A stretch of DNA of 64,000 nt from Rhizobiales bacterium Ga0077545 (GTDB lineage Bacteria > Pseudomonadota > Alphaproteobacteria > Rhizobiales > Methylopilaceae). The notes beneath the pieces were generated by a model. That model did not search any database. It saw only the letters and a program-made list of their open reading frames with translations, and was not told the origin of the DNA. Shown piece after piece: positions 1-12,542 of this stretch; the first letter of the stretch is position 1; the number at the start of each line of letters is the position of its first letter. The translations under genes were made by a program, and so were the position numbers. The stretch lies in contig LNEV01000014.1 of NCBI GenBank assembly GCA_001464335.1, positions 181,522 to 245,521 on the forward strand, given 5' to 3'.

Positions 1-143
1 GCGGCGATCGGCTGTTCATTTCGTTGCTCGGCGCGGCCTACATCCATCTCGCATGGCTCGGCCTGATCGGGACGGAGCCCGCGCTTTACTGGGCCACGTT
101 CATTTCGCTCGTCTACGCGCTCGGCGTTTTCCGCTGGGCCTAG
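1..143 (+). CDS. DUF2160-like small membrane protein, C-terminal end (partial)
   Basis: The gene runs in from the left edge and only its last 46 codons are visible, ending at TAG 141-143. The translated tail is hydrophobic, with two membrane-segment-like stretches joined by a short loop, and ends VFRWA. From memory this matches the DUF2160 small integral membrane protein that sits just before the binding-protein gene in rhizobial glycerol ABC transporter operons. That position fits here, because glpV starts 77 bases downstream. Its role in such operons is an accessory membrane component of unknown mechanism. The family assignment rests on a short tail plus context. Confidence 0.6.
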   Translation, partial: GDRLFISLLGAAYIHLAWLGLIGTEPALYWATFISLVYALGVFRWA

Positions 144-220
144 GCGTGCCACGCAGATTCCACGTCGCTCCGCGTCCGGGCGAGCGTGGTTACAACGAAT
201 CGGACGCGGGAGGAAACGCG

Positions 221-1987
<1,767 letters not shown>

Positions 1988-2015
1988 GCCCGGCATTACG
2001 TTAAGCTGATACAGG

Positions 2016-2046
2016 GAGGCCGGGAGCGATCCCGGCCTCTTTTTTT
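2016..2046 (+). terminator. Intrinsic terminator after glpV
   Basis: GAGGCCGGG at 2016-2024 pairs perfectly with CCCGGCCTC at 2031-2039 around a 6-nt loop. Seven T residues follow at 2040-2046. It sits between glpV and glpK, which are on the same strand, so it should end or attenuate transcripts before the kinase gene. Confidence 0.9.
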
Positions 2047-2083
2047 GGGAGACGCGGCGCAAGACCGCGAAGGAGGAGGAAGA

Positions 2084-3568
2084 ATGGCGGGGTATGTCCT
2101 TGCGGTGGATCAGGGCACGACATCGACGCGCGCGATCCTGTTCAGCAGCAGCCTGAGCGTCATCGCCGTCGCGCAGCAGGAATTCCGCCAACACTTCCCC
2201 GAACCCGGCTGGGTCGAGCACGATCCCGAGGATCTGTGGGCAACGACCGTTTCCACAGTCAACGAAGTCCTCGCCCGCGCCGATGTCCGCGCCGCCGACA
2301 TCGCGGCGCTCGGGATCACCAATCAGCGCGAAACAACCGTGGTCTGGGACCGCAAGACCGGACGCGCCATACACAATGCCATCGTCTGGCAGGACCGCCG
2401 CACCGCCGAGCGCTGCGCGGCGCTGAAGAAGGAAGGGATCGAACCGCTCGTCAGCGAACGCACGGGCCTGATCGTCGATCCCTATTTTTCGGGCACGAAG
2501 ATCGCCTGGATTCTCGACCGCGTGGAGGGCGCGCGCGCCGCCGCCGAACGCGGAGAGCTTGCCTTCGGCACCGTCGACAGTTTCCTGCTCTGGCGCATGA
2601 CCGGCGGAAAGGTCCACGCGACCGACGCGACGAACGCCTCGCGGTCCATGATCTACGACATCCGCACAGGCGCGTTCGATCGGGATCTGATGAACGCGGT
2701 CGGGGTGCCGGAATCGGTGCTGCCCGAAGTGAAAGATTCGTCCGGACATTTCGGAACGACGGAGGCTCACCTGTTCGGCGCACCCATCAAGGTGTGCGGC
2801 ATCGCGGGAGACCAGCAGGCCGCCGTCGTCGGTCAGGCCTGTTTCAGGCCCGGCATGATGAAAGTCACCTACGGCACCGGCGCGTTCGCGCTCCTCAACA
2901 TCGGGGACGAGCCTGTCGCCTCGAAGAATCGCCTTCTCACCACCGTCGCCTATCAGCTTAACGGAAAACGCACCTACGCGATCGAAGGCGCGATCTTCGT
3001 CGCGGGCTCCGCCGTGCAATGGCTGCGCGACGGGCTCGGCATCATCAAGCACGCCTCCGAAACGCAAGCTTTGGCCGCGCAGGCCGATCCCCATCAGAAG
3101 GTCTACCTGGTTCCCGCCTTTACCGGCCTCGGCGCACCTTATTGGGAGCCGGAAGCGCGTGGCGTGCTCACCGGCATCACGCGCGGCACGGGCCGGGCGG
3201 AACTCGCCCGCGCGACGCTCGAAAGCGTCGGCTACCAGACCCACGACCTTTACGACGCAATGCGCGCCGACTGGTCCGGCGACAGCGAGACGGTGCTGCG
3301 CGTCGATGGCGGCATGGTCCGCGACGACTGGACCATGCAATTCCTCGCCGATGTGCTGGACGCGCCGGTCGACCGCCCTCAGATCATCGAAACCACCGCG
3401 CTCGGCGCCGCCTATCTCGCGGGTCTTGCGGCGGGCGTCTGCCCCTCACCGGAGGAGTTCGGCAAGCACTGGAAGCTCGACCGCCGCTTCACGCCGGCGA
3501 TGGAGGGATCCTTGCGCGGGGAAAAGCTGAAAGGCTGGGCCGAAGCCATCGGCCGCACACGCCGCTGA
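2084..3568 (+). CDS. glpK: Glycerol kinase
   Basis: This 494-aa FGGY-family kinase phosphorylates glycerol to glycerol-3-phosphate in the cytoplasm, trapping what the upstream transporter brings in. The N-terminus [18 protein letters not shown] carries the ATP-binding DQGTTS motif, and [13 protein letters not shown] and the later [18 protein letters not shown] are glycerol-kinase signatures. The length matches the roughly 500-aa family. The start at 2084 is set by a strong AGGAGGAGGA site at 2071-2080. The gene lies just past a terminator, so it needs read-through or its own promoter. An ACGCCG/CGGCGT hairpin (3559-3574) spans the stop codon and the 8-nt convergent junction with the next gene. 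Confidence 0.97.
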   Translation: MAGYVLAVDQGTTSTRAILFSSSLSVIAVAQQEFRQHFPEPGWVEHDPEDLWATTVSTVNEVLARADVRAADIAALGITNQRETTVVWDRKTGRAIHNAIVWQDRRTAERCAALKKEGIEPLVSERTGLIVDPYFSGTKIAWILDRVEGARAAAERGELAFGTVDSFLLWRMTGGKVHATDATNASRSMIYDIRTGAFDRDLMNAVGVPESVLPEVKDSSGHFGTTEAHLFGAPIKVCGIAGDQQAAVVGQACFRPGMMKVTYGTGAFALLNIGDEPVASKNRLLTTVAYQLNGKRTYAIEGAIFVAGSAVQWLRDGLGIIKHASETQALAAQADPHQKVYLVPAFTGLGAPYWEPEARGVLTGITRGTGRAELARATLESVGYQTHDLYDAMRADWSGDSETVLRVDGGMVRDDWTMQFLADVLDAPVDRPQIIETTALGAAYLAGLAAGVCPSPEEFGKHWKLDRRFTPAMEGSLRGEKLKGWAEAIGRTRR

Positions 3569-3576
3569 CGGCGTAC

Positions 3577-4101
3577 CTACTCCTTGAACCTCCGCTCGAT
3601 CAGCCCCGCATCGAGATCCGCTTTCCGCGCCCACACGAAAAGCAGGTCCGAAAGGCGGTTGATATAGGACAGGACGGCAGGCGGCGCGGGCGGCGTGTCC
3701 AGCGCCGAAATGCTGCGCTCGGCCCGCCGCGTAACGGCGCGCGCCATATGGAGCCGTGCACCGCCTTCGCTTTCGCCGGGATAGATAAAATCCCGGAGCT
3801 CGGGCAGACCCGCCTCGACGTCGTCGATCAGCTTTTCGAGCCTGCGCACCGCATCCTCGTTCAACACCGGTTCGGCACGCTTTCCCTCCCCGCTGACAAC
3901 GGCGCCGATCACGTACAGATCGCGCTGTATCTCCCGGAGGTCCTGCGCGATGGATGGGCACACGATGCGGGCGAGACCAAGCGCTGCCGACACTTCGTCG
4001 AGATCGCCTGCCGCGATCACGACCCAGGAATTCTTTGCGACGCGGCGGCCGGAGAACAGCATGGTTTCTCCGGCATCGCCCTTCTTAGTGTAGATCTTCA
4101 T
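3577..4101 (-). CDS. pduO: Cob(I)alamin adenosyltransferase, PduO type
   Basis: This 174-aa protein would transfer the adenosyl group of ATP to cob(I)alamin, making coenzyme B12. The N-terminal ATP loop YTKKGDAGETMLFSG follows the TKxGDxGxT pattern. A central R-x5-RRAER-like segment and the C-terminal INRLSDLLFVWAR are classic PduO/MMAB signatures. The segment after the loop (VVIAAGDLDEVSAALG) is diverged from the usual VDELN form, with serine where asparagine is common. The ATG lies 5 nt after the btuB stop on the same strand, so it is almost certainly co-transcribed with btuB from the cobalamin-riboswitch leader. It ends 8 nt from glpK in convergent orientation. Confidence 0.9.
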   Translation of the reverse strand: MKIYTKKGDAGETMLFSGRRVAKNSWVVIAAGDLDEVSAALGLARIVCPSIAQDLREIQRDLYVIGAVVSGEGKRAEPVLNEDAVRRLEKLIDDVEAGLPELRDFIYPGESEGGARLHMARAVTRRAERSISALDTPPAPPAVLSYINRLSDLLFVWARKADLDAGLIERRFKE

Positions 4102-4106
4102 CGGCC

Positions 4107-6017
4107 TCAGAAACTGACTTTCATACCCATGACCGCCACGCGGCCGGTTCCGCCGAACGTATAGGCTTCCTCATATTCCTCGTCGAAAAGATTTTCGACG
4201 CGGCCATAGATTTCGGCCTGTTCGGTTAACCTGTACCCGGCGCGGATATTGACGAGAACGAAGTCATCCAATTCCACCACTGGACGCCAGAACGGAAGAT
4301 CGGTCTGCGTTCCGTTGTAGATGACGCTGAAGCCCGCGCTCGCACGTCCGTCGAGAAAGCCATAGTCGACGTCGAGGCTTCCCGAGAACTCCGGGCGGCG
4401 GATGAGAAGATCGCCATCCGCATCGCGCGCATCGGTCCAGGTGAAGCTGGCGCGTGTCGTCAGATTGTCGATCGGGCGCGCGGTCACTTCGAGCTCGAAG
4501 CCGTGGATCTTCGACGTGCCCGGCTGGTTGATCACCGTCATGCCCGAAGTCTCGATGAGGTCTTCGACACGCTGGTCGAAATAGGTGACGGAGACGTTGA
4601 GGCGATTGTCCCACAGGGACTGATCGATCCCCGCGTCCCAGCCGCGCGTCTTCTCGGGCTCAAGATCGGGGTTCGGCACGAAAGTCGCCGTCTGCCCATA
4701 CAATTCATAAAGCGTCGGGTTCTTGACGCCGGTTCCATAGGACGTGCGCAACTTGGTTCCCGTGGAATGGATCAGATAGGCGGCGGAGAGACGGAAGGTC
4801 GTCTCATCCTCGAAACGCTCGCTGAAATCGTGGCGCGCGCCGCCGGTGAAGAAGAAGGTGTCGCTCACGCCGAGCTTGTACTCGCCGCCCACGCTCGTCT
4901 GCGACACGTCTTCGTCAAAGCTTGAAAACGAACTGCTCGACTGTACGGCGTCGATCTCATGATCGGCGAGAAAGCTGAGCGTGTGGTCGAGATTGCCCGT
5001 CTCCGCAAAGACATTGCTGCGATAATCGATCTTGGTTTTCTCGCCCTCGAAGCTCGCGGGATCGAACGTGCCGTAGAGCGAATCGTAATCGTGTACGAGG
5101 CGGCTCACGCCCGCGATCTGCTGCCATTTGCCGTCGAAAAGATCGAGCGTCGCCTGTGCCCGCCCGAAGGCCTGCCGTCCGTCGATGTCGTTCTTGAAGT
5201 CGTAAGCGCCGCCCGGCGGCATCCACGAGCCCGCCTCGTCGTCTCCTTCGACATAATAATCGAGCCCGCGGCCGACGAGATCGAAGCGGAGATTATCGAG
5301 CGCCTGAAAGCCGATCTTCGCCAGGACGCCCGCATTGCGATAGCCGTCCTTTTCCGTGTTGAGACCGCCCATGAGATTGGAGCGCCATTCGGCGGCGGAC
5401 GAGAAACCGTCCGTACGCAGACCGGCGGCACTCAGAAGGTAATCGACGCGATCCGTCGAGCCGGACAGCGAGGCTCCGCCGGCGACCGTGCCGCGCGACC
5501 CGCCTTCGACATATCCCGCAAGCCGCGCCGGTCCTTCGCCGCGGCGGCTGACGATGTTGACGACGCCGCCCGCCGCATCCGAGCCATAGAGCGCGCTCTG
5601 CGGCCCGCGCAGCACTTCGATGCGCTCGATGTCCTGAACGAGAAGATGCGCGAAGTTGAACTCGCTGCCGCCGATCGGATCGTTGACCTCGATGCCGTCG
5701 ATGAGAACCAGAGTGTTGTTCGATTCCGATCCGCGAATGCGCAACTGAGTCAGGCCGCCGAAGCCCCCGGTGCGGTTGACGGAAACGCCGGGCACGCTGC
5801 GCAGGGCATCGGACACAAGACGCACCTGCCGCCGCTCAAGCTCCTCGCGGGAGAGGATGGTCACGGCGCTGCCGACTTCGCGGGTCGGCGTCGGCGTGAG
5901 ATTGGCAGTCACCGAAATCTCGTCGAGTTCGACCGGCGGCAGAGCGGTCTGGGCGAGAGCGGAAACGGACAGAACGGAAACGGATGCCGCGGATGCGAGC
6001 AGGAGAGTACGGAACAT
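4107..6017 (-). CDS. btuB: TonB-dependent vitamin B12 receptor BtuB
   Basis: This 636-aa outer-membrane receptor imports cobalamin with energy from TonB-ExbB-ExbD. Residues 1-22 are a signal peptide ending ALA-Q. A TonB box-like DEISVTA follows, then a plug domain (about 45-150) with RIRGSESNNTLVLIDGIEVN and IEVLRGPQSALYGSDAAGG. A 22-strand-type barrel runs to a C-terminal aromatic (VSF) as expected for Bam insertion. The start at 6017 is chosen because it begins the signal peptide; the in-frame opening upstream runs into the regulatory leader. A cobalamin riboswitch lies about 140 bases upstream and the adenosyltransferase follows directly, which makes B12 rather than siderophore the likely ligand. 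Confidence 0.93.
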   Translation of the reverse strand: MFRTLLLASAASVSVLSVSALAQTALPPVELDEISVTANLTPTPTREVGSAVTILSREELERRQVRLVSDALRSVPGVSVNRTGGFGGLTQLRIRGSESNNTLVLIDGIEVNDPIGGSEFNFAHLLVQDIERIEVLRGPQSALYGSDAAGGVVNIVSRRGEGPARLAGYVEGGSRGTVAGGASLSGSTDRVDYLLSAAGLRTDGFSSAAEWRSNLMGGLNTEKDGYRNAGVLAKIGFQALDNLRFDLVGRGLDYYVEGDDEAGSWMPPGGAYDFKNDIDGRQAFGRAQATLDLFDGKWQQIAGVSRLVHDYDSLYGTFDPASFEGEKTKIDYRSNVFAETGNLDHTLSFLADHEIDAVQSSSSFSSFDEDVSQTSVGGEYKLGVSDTFFFTGGARHDFSERFEDETTFRLSAAYLIHSTGTKLRTSYGTGVKNPTLYELYGQTATFVPNPDLEPEKTRGWDAGIDQSLWDNRLNVSVTYFDQRVEDLIETSGMTVINQPGTSKIHGFELEVTARPIDNLTTRASFTWTDARDADGDLLIRRPEFSGSLDVDYGFLDGRASAGFSVIYNGTQTDLPFWRPVVELDDFVLVNIRAGYRLTEQAEIYGRVENLFDEEYEEAYTFGGTGRVAVMGMKVSF

Positions 6018-6159
6018 CAAAGCCTCGGGCGGACGCGCCATTGGAAGCATCATCCGCGAGCGAAGCCCCGTTCTTTGCGGCGTGCGAAAACGCGAGCCGC
6101 AAAGCCCCCGAAACGACCCCCGGCACACCCCGTCCGGCGTTCTCGCGCATGACTACGCT

Positions 6160-6335
6160 CGACGGCAGGTCTCCTGGCTCACGGGTCACCTCTCTCGCGC
6201 CGCCTTCCCGGGAAACCCAGTGGCTCAAAGGCGCGAAAAATCGCCGTTTACAGTTGCGGGGGCAGCTGCGGCTTCAGAGCCTAAACCCCTCACCGCATTC
6301 CCTTTTCACCCCCGCGAGGGGGAACCGTCAGGCTG
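6160..6335 (-). promoter_or_regulatory. Cobalamin riboswitch controlling btuB-pduO
   Basis: Read on the minus strand, the hallmark AdoCbl/B12 aptamer elements occur in order: GGTTCCCCC near the start, AAAAGGGAATGCGGTG, the B12 box core GCTGCCCCCGCAACTGTAA, GCCACTGG, GGGAAGGC, and the closing GAGCCAGGAGACCTGCC. Between it and the btuB ATG is a 9-bp hairpin, CTTTGCGGC (6073-6081) with GCCGCAAAG (6096-6104). This may serve as expression platform, though no T-run follows. B12 binding is expected to lower btuB-pduO expression. The 6336-6466 remainder is the shared promoter region with metH. Confidence 0.95.
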
Positions 6336-6466
6336 ATTGATGACGGCAAACGCGCAAGATTGCAATTGCCCGTTATAGTATTACATCCACCGTCACATTT
6401 TTGCGGCGTTGGGCTTCCGGCCCGATTGCGCTAGAACCCTGCCAGTTTTTCCGCACGAGAATATTT

Positions 6467-7527
6467 ATGTCCGCCCGCCAGCAGCGCATTACCCAGCTCC
6501 AGAACCTTGCCAAAGAGCGCGTCGTCATCCTCGACGGCGCCATGGGCACCATGATTCAGCGCCGGAAGCTCACCGAGGCGGATTTCCGCGCCGAGCGCTT
6601 CAAGGATCATCCGATCGACCTTCAGGGCAACAACGACCTTCTGACGCTCACGCGGCCCGATGTCATCAAGGACATCCACAAGGAATATCTCGAAGCGGGC
6701 GCCGACATTATCGAGACGAACACGTTCAACTCGACCAATATCTCGCAGGCCGAGTACAGGCTCGACCACATCGCCTATGAGCTGAACTATGCCGGAGCCG
6801 AGCTTGCCCGCGAAGCTGCCGACGAAGTCGCCGCCGCAACCGGCGAGCCGCGCTTCGTCGCAGGCGCCATCGGCCCGACCAGCCGCACCGCCTCGCTGTC
6901 GCCCGACGTCAACAATCCGGGCTTCCGCAATGTCACCTTCGATGAGCTGCGCGAGGCCTACAAGGACGCGGCGCGCGGCCTGATCGACGGCGGTTCGGAC
7001 CTTCTTCTGGTCGAGACGATCTTCGACACGCTGAACGCGAAGGCGGCCCTTTTCGGCCTCGAAGAATTGTTCGAGGAGATCGGCGAGGACATCCCCGTGA
7101 TGATCTCGGGCACGATCACCGATCTGTCCGGCCGCACCTTGTCGGGCCAGACGACGGAAGCTTTCTGGAATTCGCTGAAGCACGTGAAGCCGTTCTCCAT
7201 CGGCCTCAACTGCGCGTTCGGCGCCGAGCAGATGCGCCCTTACGTCGCCGAGCTTGCCCGCGTCGCGGACACCTTGGTTTCCGCCTATCCGAATGCCGGC
7301 CTTCCCAACGAATTCGGCGAATACGACGAAGAGCCGGAACAGACGGGCGCGCATCTGCACAAATGGGGCAAGGATAGGCTCGTCAACATCGTCGGCGGCT
7401 GCTGCGGCACGACCCCCAGCCACATCCGCTGCATCGCGGAGGGCGTGAAGGGCCTTCCGCCGCGTGAGGTTCCCGAAATTCCGAAGAAGCTGCGCCTGTC
7501 CGGCCTCGAACCCTTCGAGGCCCGCTC

Positions 7528-7531
<4 letters not shown>
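6467..7531 (+). CDS. metH: Methionine synthase, homocysteine-binding subunit (split MetH part 1)
   Basis: This 354-aa protein corresponds to the first module of cobalamin-dependent methionine synthase, which binds and activates homocysteine. The zinc ligands expected from E. coli MetH are visible as C249 in GLNCAFG and C312-C313 in GGCCGTT, and the barrel start [13 protein letters not shown] is typical. The protein ends exactly where the linker to the folate domain would begin. The ATG at 6467 is chosen because it precedes the conserved N-terminus; the ribosome site is weak. Its TGA overlaps the GTG of the second gene by 4 nt (GTGA), so translation is probably coupled. It diverges from btuB. 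Confidence 0.93.
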
Positions 7532-10194
<2,663 letters not shown>

Positions 10195-10210
10195 TCCGCG
10201 CGGGTTCTTC

Positions 10211-10903
10211 TCAGATCAGCGCCAGAACCATCGGAACGGCAAAGGCGTAGATCAGCCCCGTCAGGATCATGCCCATCGTGGCATAGGCGGCGGACAGCGG
10301 GCTGAGTTCGAGCGCACGCACCACGCCGAATGTATGGCAGGTGATGCCCAGCATCAGGCCGACGCGGCGCTCATCGGTGACGCCGACGCGTGCGGCGATC
10401 TTTTCGGAAAGGATCACGCCCACTGTCCCAGTGACGAAGACGCCGAGCATCGCCATCTCGACCGAAAGCCCGTTGGCCTCGGCGATCACGGCCGCCATGG
10501 GGTTGGTTACCGTGCGCAGCGACAGGGACGCCGTCTCGGTGCCATCGAGACCGATCGCGACACACACCGCAACTGTCACCACACCCAGACACAGCGAGGC
10601 CAGCGCACTCGCGGCCAGAATGCCTGGCAGATCGCGCACGAGCTTGCGGCTGTTGTCGATCAGCGGCAGCGCGAAGGCCGTGATCGCGATCATCAAGCCT
10701 TCCAGCAGCACGGCGTTGTGGCGGAAATAGTCGTCCTCGAAAGCAAGCCCGAAGAAGTGCAGCGCGCTCAACGCGGCGACCGCCAGCAGCATCGCCAGCA
10801 CGACGGGATGCAGGAACGAGGAATTGTTCGCCGCCCGGTTGATGAAAACGCCGAGCAGATATGCGCCGAGACTGATGGCCAGTGCGGGAAGAAGCGTGCT
10901 CAC
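10211..10903 (-). CDS. lrgB: LrgB-family membrane protein
   Basis: This 230-aa protein has about eight hydrophobic segments and the family signature SLRTVTNPMAAVIAEANG, with GVFVTGTVGVILSEK and GITCHTFGVVRALEL. LrgB/YohK proteins pair with LrgA in holin-antiholin-like systems affecting murein hydrolase export. In some organisms related pairs transport pyruvate or glycolate-type acids. The start is GTG at 10903, overlapping the LrgA stop (GTGA). The longer in-frame opening to 11224 runs antisense-like through lrgA and is not credible. Convergent with metH, 16 nt apart, with no terminator seen. Confidence 0.9.
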   Translation of the reverse strand: MSTLLPALAISLGAYLLGVFINRAANNSSFLHPVVLAMLLAVAALSALHFFGLAFEDDYFRHNAVLLEGLMIAITAFALPLIDNSRKLVRDLPGILAASALASLCLGVVTVAVCVAIGLDGTETASLSLRTVTNPMAAVIAEANGLSVEMAMLGVFVTGTVGVILSEKIAARVGVTDERRVGLMLGITCHTFGVVRALELSPLSAAYATMGMILTGLIYAFAVPMVLALI

Positions 10904-11256
10904 GCCTTCTCCTCGTCGCGCAGGAGGAATTTCACGCACCATGCAGTCAGAACCACGCTGAGCAGCGAGGAGACTGCCATCGCGACGACGATCGTCCATA
11001 TCCGCACGGAGGTGAAATCGAGCGTCAATGCCATACGCACGAGCAGCGGCACCAGAAACAGCGGCATCAGAGTCAGAACGACAACAGCGCCCGGACGGAT
11101 AAGCACCTGCAACCGCCGGAACAGAAGCATTGCCAGAAAACACAGAACAAGCCCGGCGACTGCGCCGGGAATGCCGATGCCGAAGTGGCTTGCGAGAAAG
11201 GCCGCCGGCACATAGAGCGCGCACAGGAGAAAAATGCCCCGCAGCTGATCGATCAT
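10900..11256 (-). CDS. lrgA: LrgA/CidA-family membrane protein
   Basis: This 118-aa protein with four hydrophobic segments is the small partner of LrgB. The motif FGIGIPGAVAGLVLCFLAM matches the conserved PG..xGL region of the LrgA/CidA holin-like family, followed by a short basic-acidic tail LLRDEEKA. ATG 11256 is preferred because it begins the first membrane helix; an upstream ATG at 11313 would add a polar 19-residue leader. It overlaps lrgB by 4 nt and diverges from the dehydrogenase gene at 11361. The nearby lactate/glycolate genes make a role in organic-acid movement possible, but that is inference. Confidence 0.87.
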   Translation of the reverse strand: MIDQLRGIFLLCALYVPAAFLASHFGIGIPGAVAGLVLCFLAMLLFRRLQVLIRPGAVVVLTLMPLFLVPLLVRMALTLDFTSVRIWTIVVAMAVSSLLSVVLTAWCVKFLLRDEEKA

Positions 11257-11360
11257 GATGTGGCGCCTTCCGTCCTCATCCATTCCGAATCGCGACGGAT
11301 GGATAGTGCACATTCGCGCGTGGGGCAGCTAGAATTGCCGTCTTGGGAGGAAAAGTTCGA

Positions 11361-12323
11361 ATGACAAAAACCGATATTCTTATGCTCAACCCGATGCGCC
11401 CGCTTGTCGAACCCGCCGTCGCGCCGTTCGGCACTGTGCACAAATTCTGGGAAATCGCCGATCAGGAAAAATTCCTTGCCGAAGTGGGTCCGCGCATACG
11501 CGGCATGATCGCCTTCGTCGCCTCCTGCCCGCGCGAGCTGATCGAAAAGCTGCCCGCACTCGAAGTGATCGCCAGCTCCGCTGTCGGTTATGACGGCATC
11601 GATGTGAAAGCTGCCGCCGAACATGGCATTGTCGTCACCAACACGCCGGATGTGCTCACCGATGAAGTGGCCGATCTCGCCATCGGGCTCCTTCTGGCAA
11701 CGATCCGCGAGATTCCGCGCGCCGAGCAATATGTACGGTCCGGCAATTGGCCGAAGGCGCCATTCCCGCTGACCGCCACGCTGCGTGGGCGCTCGGTGGG
11801 CATCATCGGTCTCGGCCGCATCGGCAAGGCGATCGCCAAGCGCCTCGAAGGCTTCGACATCTCCATCGCCTATCACGGCCGCCGCCAGCAATCCGATGTG
11901 CCCTACACCTATTTTGCCTCGCTGCTCGACATGGCGTCCGAAGTCGACACCCTGATCGCCATCACGCCCGGCGGCGCGGAGACGCGCCATCTCATCAACG
12001 CCGAGGTGTTCAAGGCGCTCGGTCCGAACGGAATTTTCGTGAATGTGGCGCGCGGTTCGGTCGTGGATGAAGCAGCGCTCATCCATGCCCTGAAGAACCG
12101 CACGATCCTTGCCGCGGGCGTGGACGTCTTCGAGAACGAGCCTCACGTTCCGGCCGAACTGATCGCGCTCGAGAACGCGGTTCTGCTGCCGCATGTGGCT
12201 TCCGCATCCGTGCATACGCGCGATGCGATGGCACAGCTCGCGGTCGACAACCTTCTGGCTGTGCTGGGCGGCAAGCCGCCGCTCACGCCCGTGCCCGAGA
12301 CCCCCTGGCCGCCCGCGAAATGA
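11361..12323 (+). CDS. D-isomer-specific 2-hydroxyacid dehydrogenase (glyoxylate/hydroxypyruvate reductase-like)
   Basis: This 320-aa NAD(P)-dependent enzyme interconverts 2-oxoacids and D-2-hydroxyacids. The Rossmann dinucleotide motif GIIGLGRIGKAIAKRL lies at about 147-162. Substrate-side residues are seen in SSAVGYDGID, the catalytic Arg-Glu region in NVARGSVVDEAALI and ENEPHVP, and the His in LLPHVASA. A good GGGAGGA site precedes ATG 11361. Glyoxylate, hydroxypyruvate or another 2-oxoacid is the likely substrate; the glc operon nearby, which makes glyoxylate from glycolate, fits. Exact specificity cannot be read from the sequence. Confidence 0.88.
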   Translation: MTKTDILMLNPMRPLVEPAVAPFGTVHKFWEIADQEKFLAEVGPRIRGMIAFVASCPRELIEKLPALEVIASSAVGYDGIDVKAAAEHGIVVTNTPDVLTDEVADLAIGLLLATIREIPRAEQYVRSGNWPKAPFPLTATLRGRSVGIIGLGRIGKAIAKRLEGFDISIAYHGRRQQSDVPYTYFASLLDMASEVDTLIAITPGGAETRHLINAEVFKALGPNGIFVNVARGSVVDEAALIHALKNRTILAAGVDVFENEPHVPAELIALENAVLLPHVASASVHTRDAMAQLAVDNLLAVLGGKPPLTPVPETPWPPAK

Positions 12324-12488
12324 TCAGCGGCGTTCGGGATTCGCCTTGTGCAGGAACAAATCGTATCCGCACAGAAGAACGCAGATAAGGCACACAAGAC
12401 CGAGGTCGAGGCGCGGCACGCGCTGAACCAGGACGGCGAGGAAGCCGCACAGGAAAACGAACGCAACAACGGACAAAAGGCGTTCCAT
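12324..12488 (-). CDS. 54-aa membrane protein downstream of the TRAP genes
   Basis: This short gene encodes MERLL followed by two hydrophobic segments (about 5-21 and 29-47) and a polar tail HKANPERR. It has a proper ribosome site (GGAGAAAAGA) before ATG 12488. It lies after dctM on the same strand, past a hairpin, and its stop abuts that of the dehydrogenase. No domain is recognised. Small two-helix proteins of this type do occur at the ends of some alphaproteobacterial TRAP operons (from memory), so an accessory role in that transporter is a reasonable guess. Confidence 0.65.
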   Translation of the reverse strand: MERLLSVVAFVFLCGFLAVLVQRVPRLDLGLVCLICVLLCGYDLFLHKANPERR

Positions 12489-12500
12489 TCTTTTCTCCAA

Positions 12501-12535
12501 TAAAAGTGCCCGGCCGTCTCAACGACGACCGGGCA
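12501..12535 (-). terminator. Terminator-like hairpin after dctM
   Basis: TGCCCGGCCGTC (12507-12518) pairs with GACGACCGGGCA (12524-12535) with one mismatch around a short loop. On the minus strand it is followed by CTTTTATT. It would partly end the dctPQM message before the 54-aa membrane-protein gene. Confidence 0.7.
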
Positions 12536-12542
12536 TGTTTCG

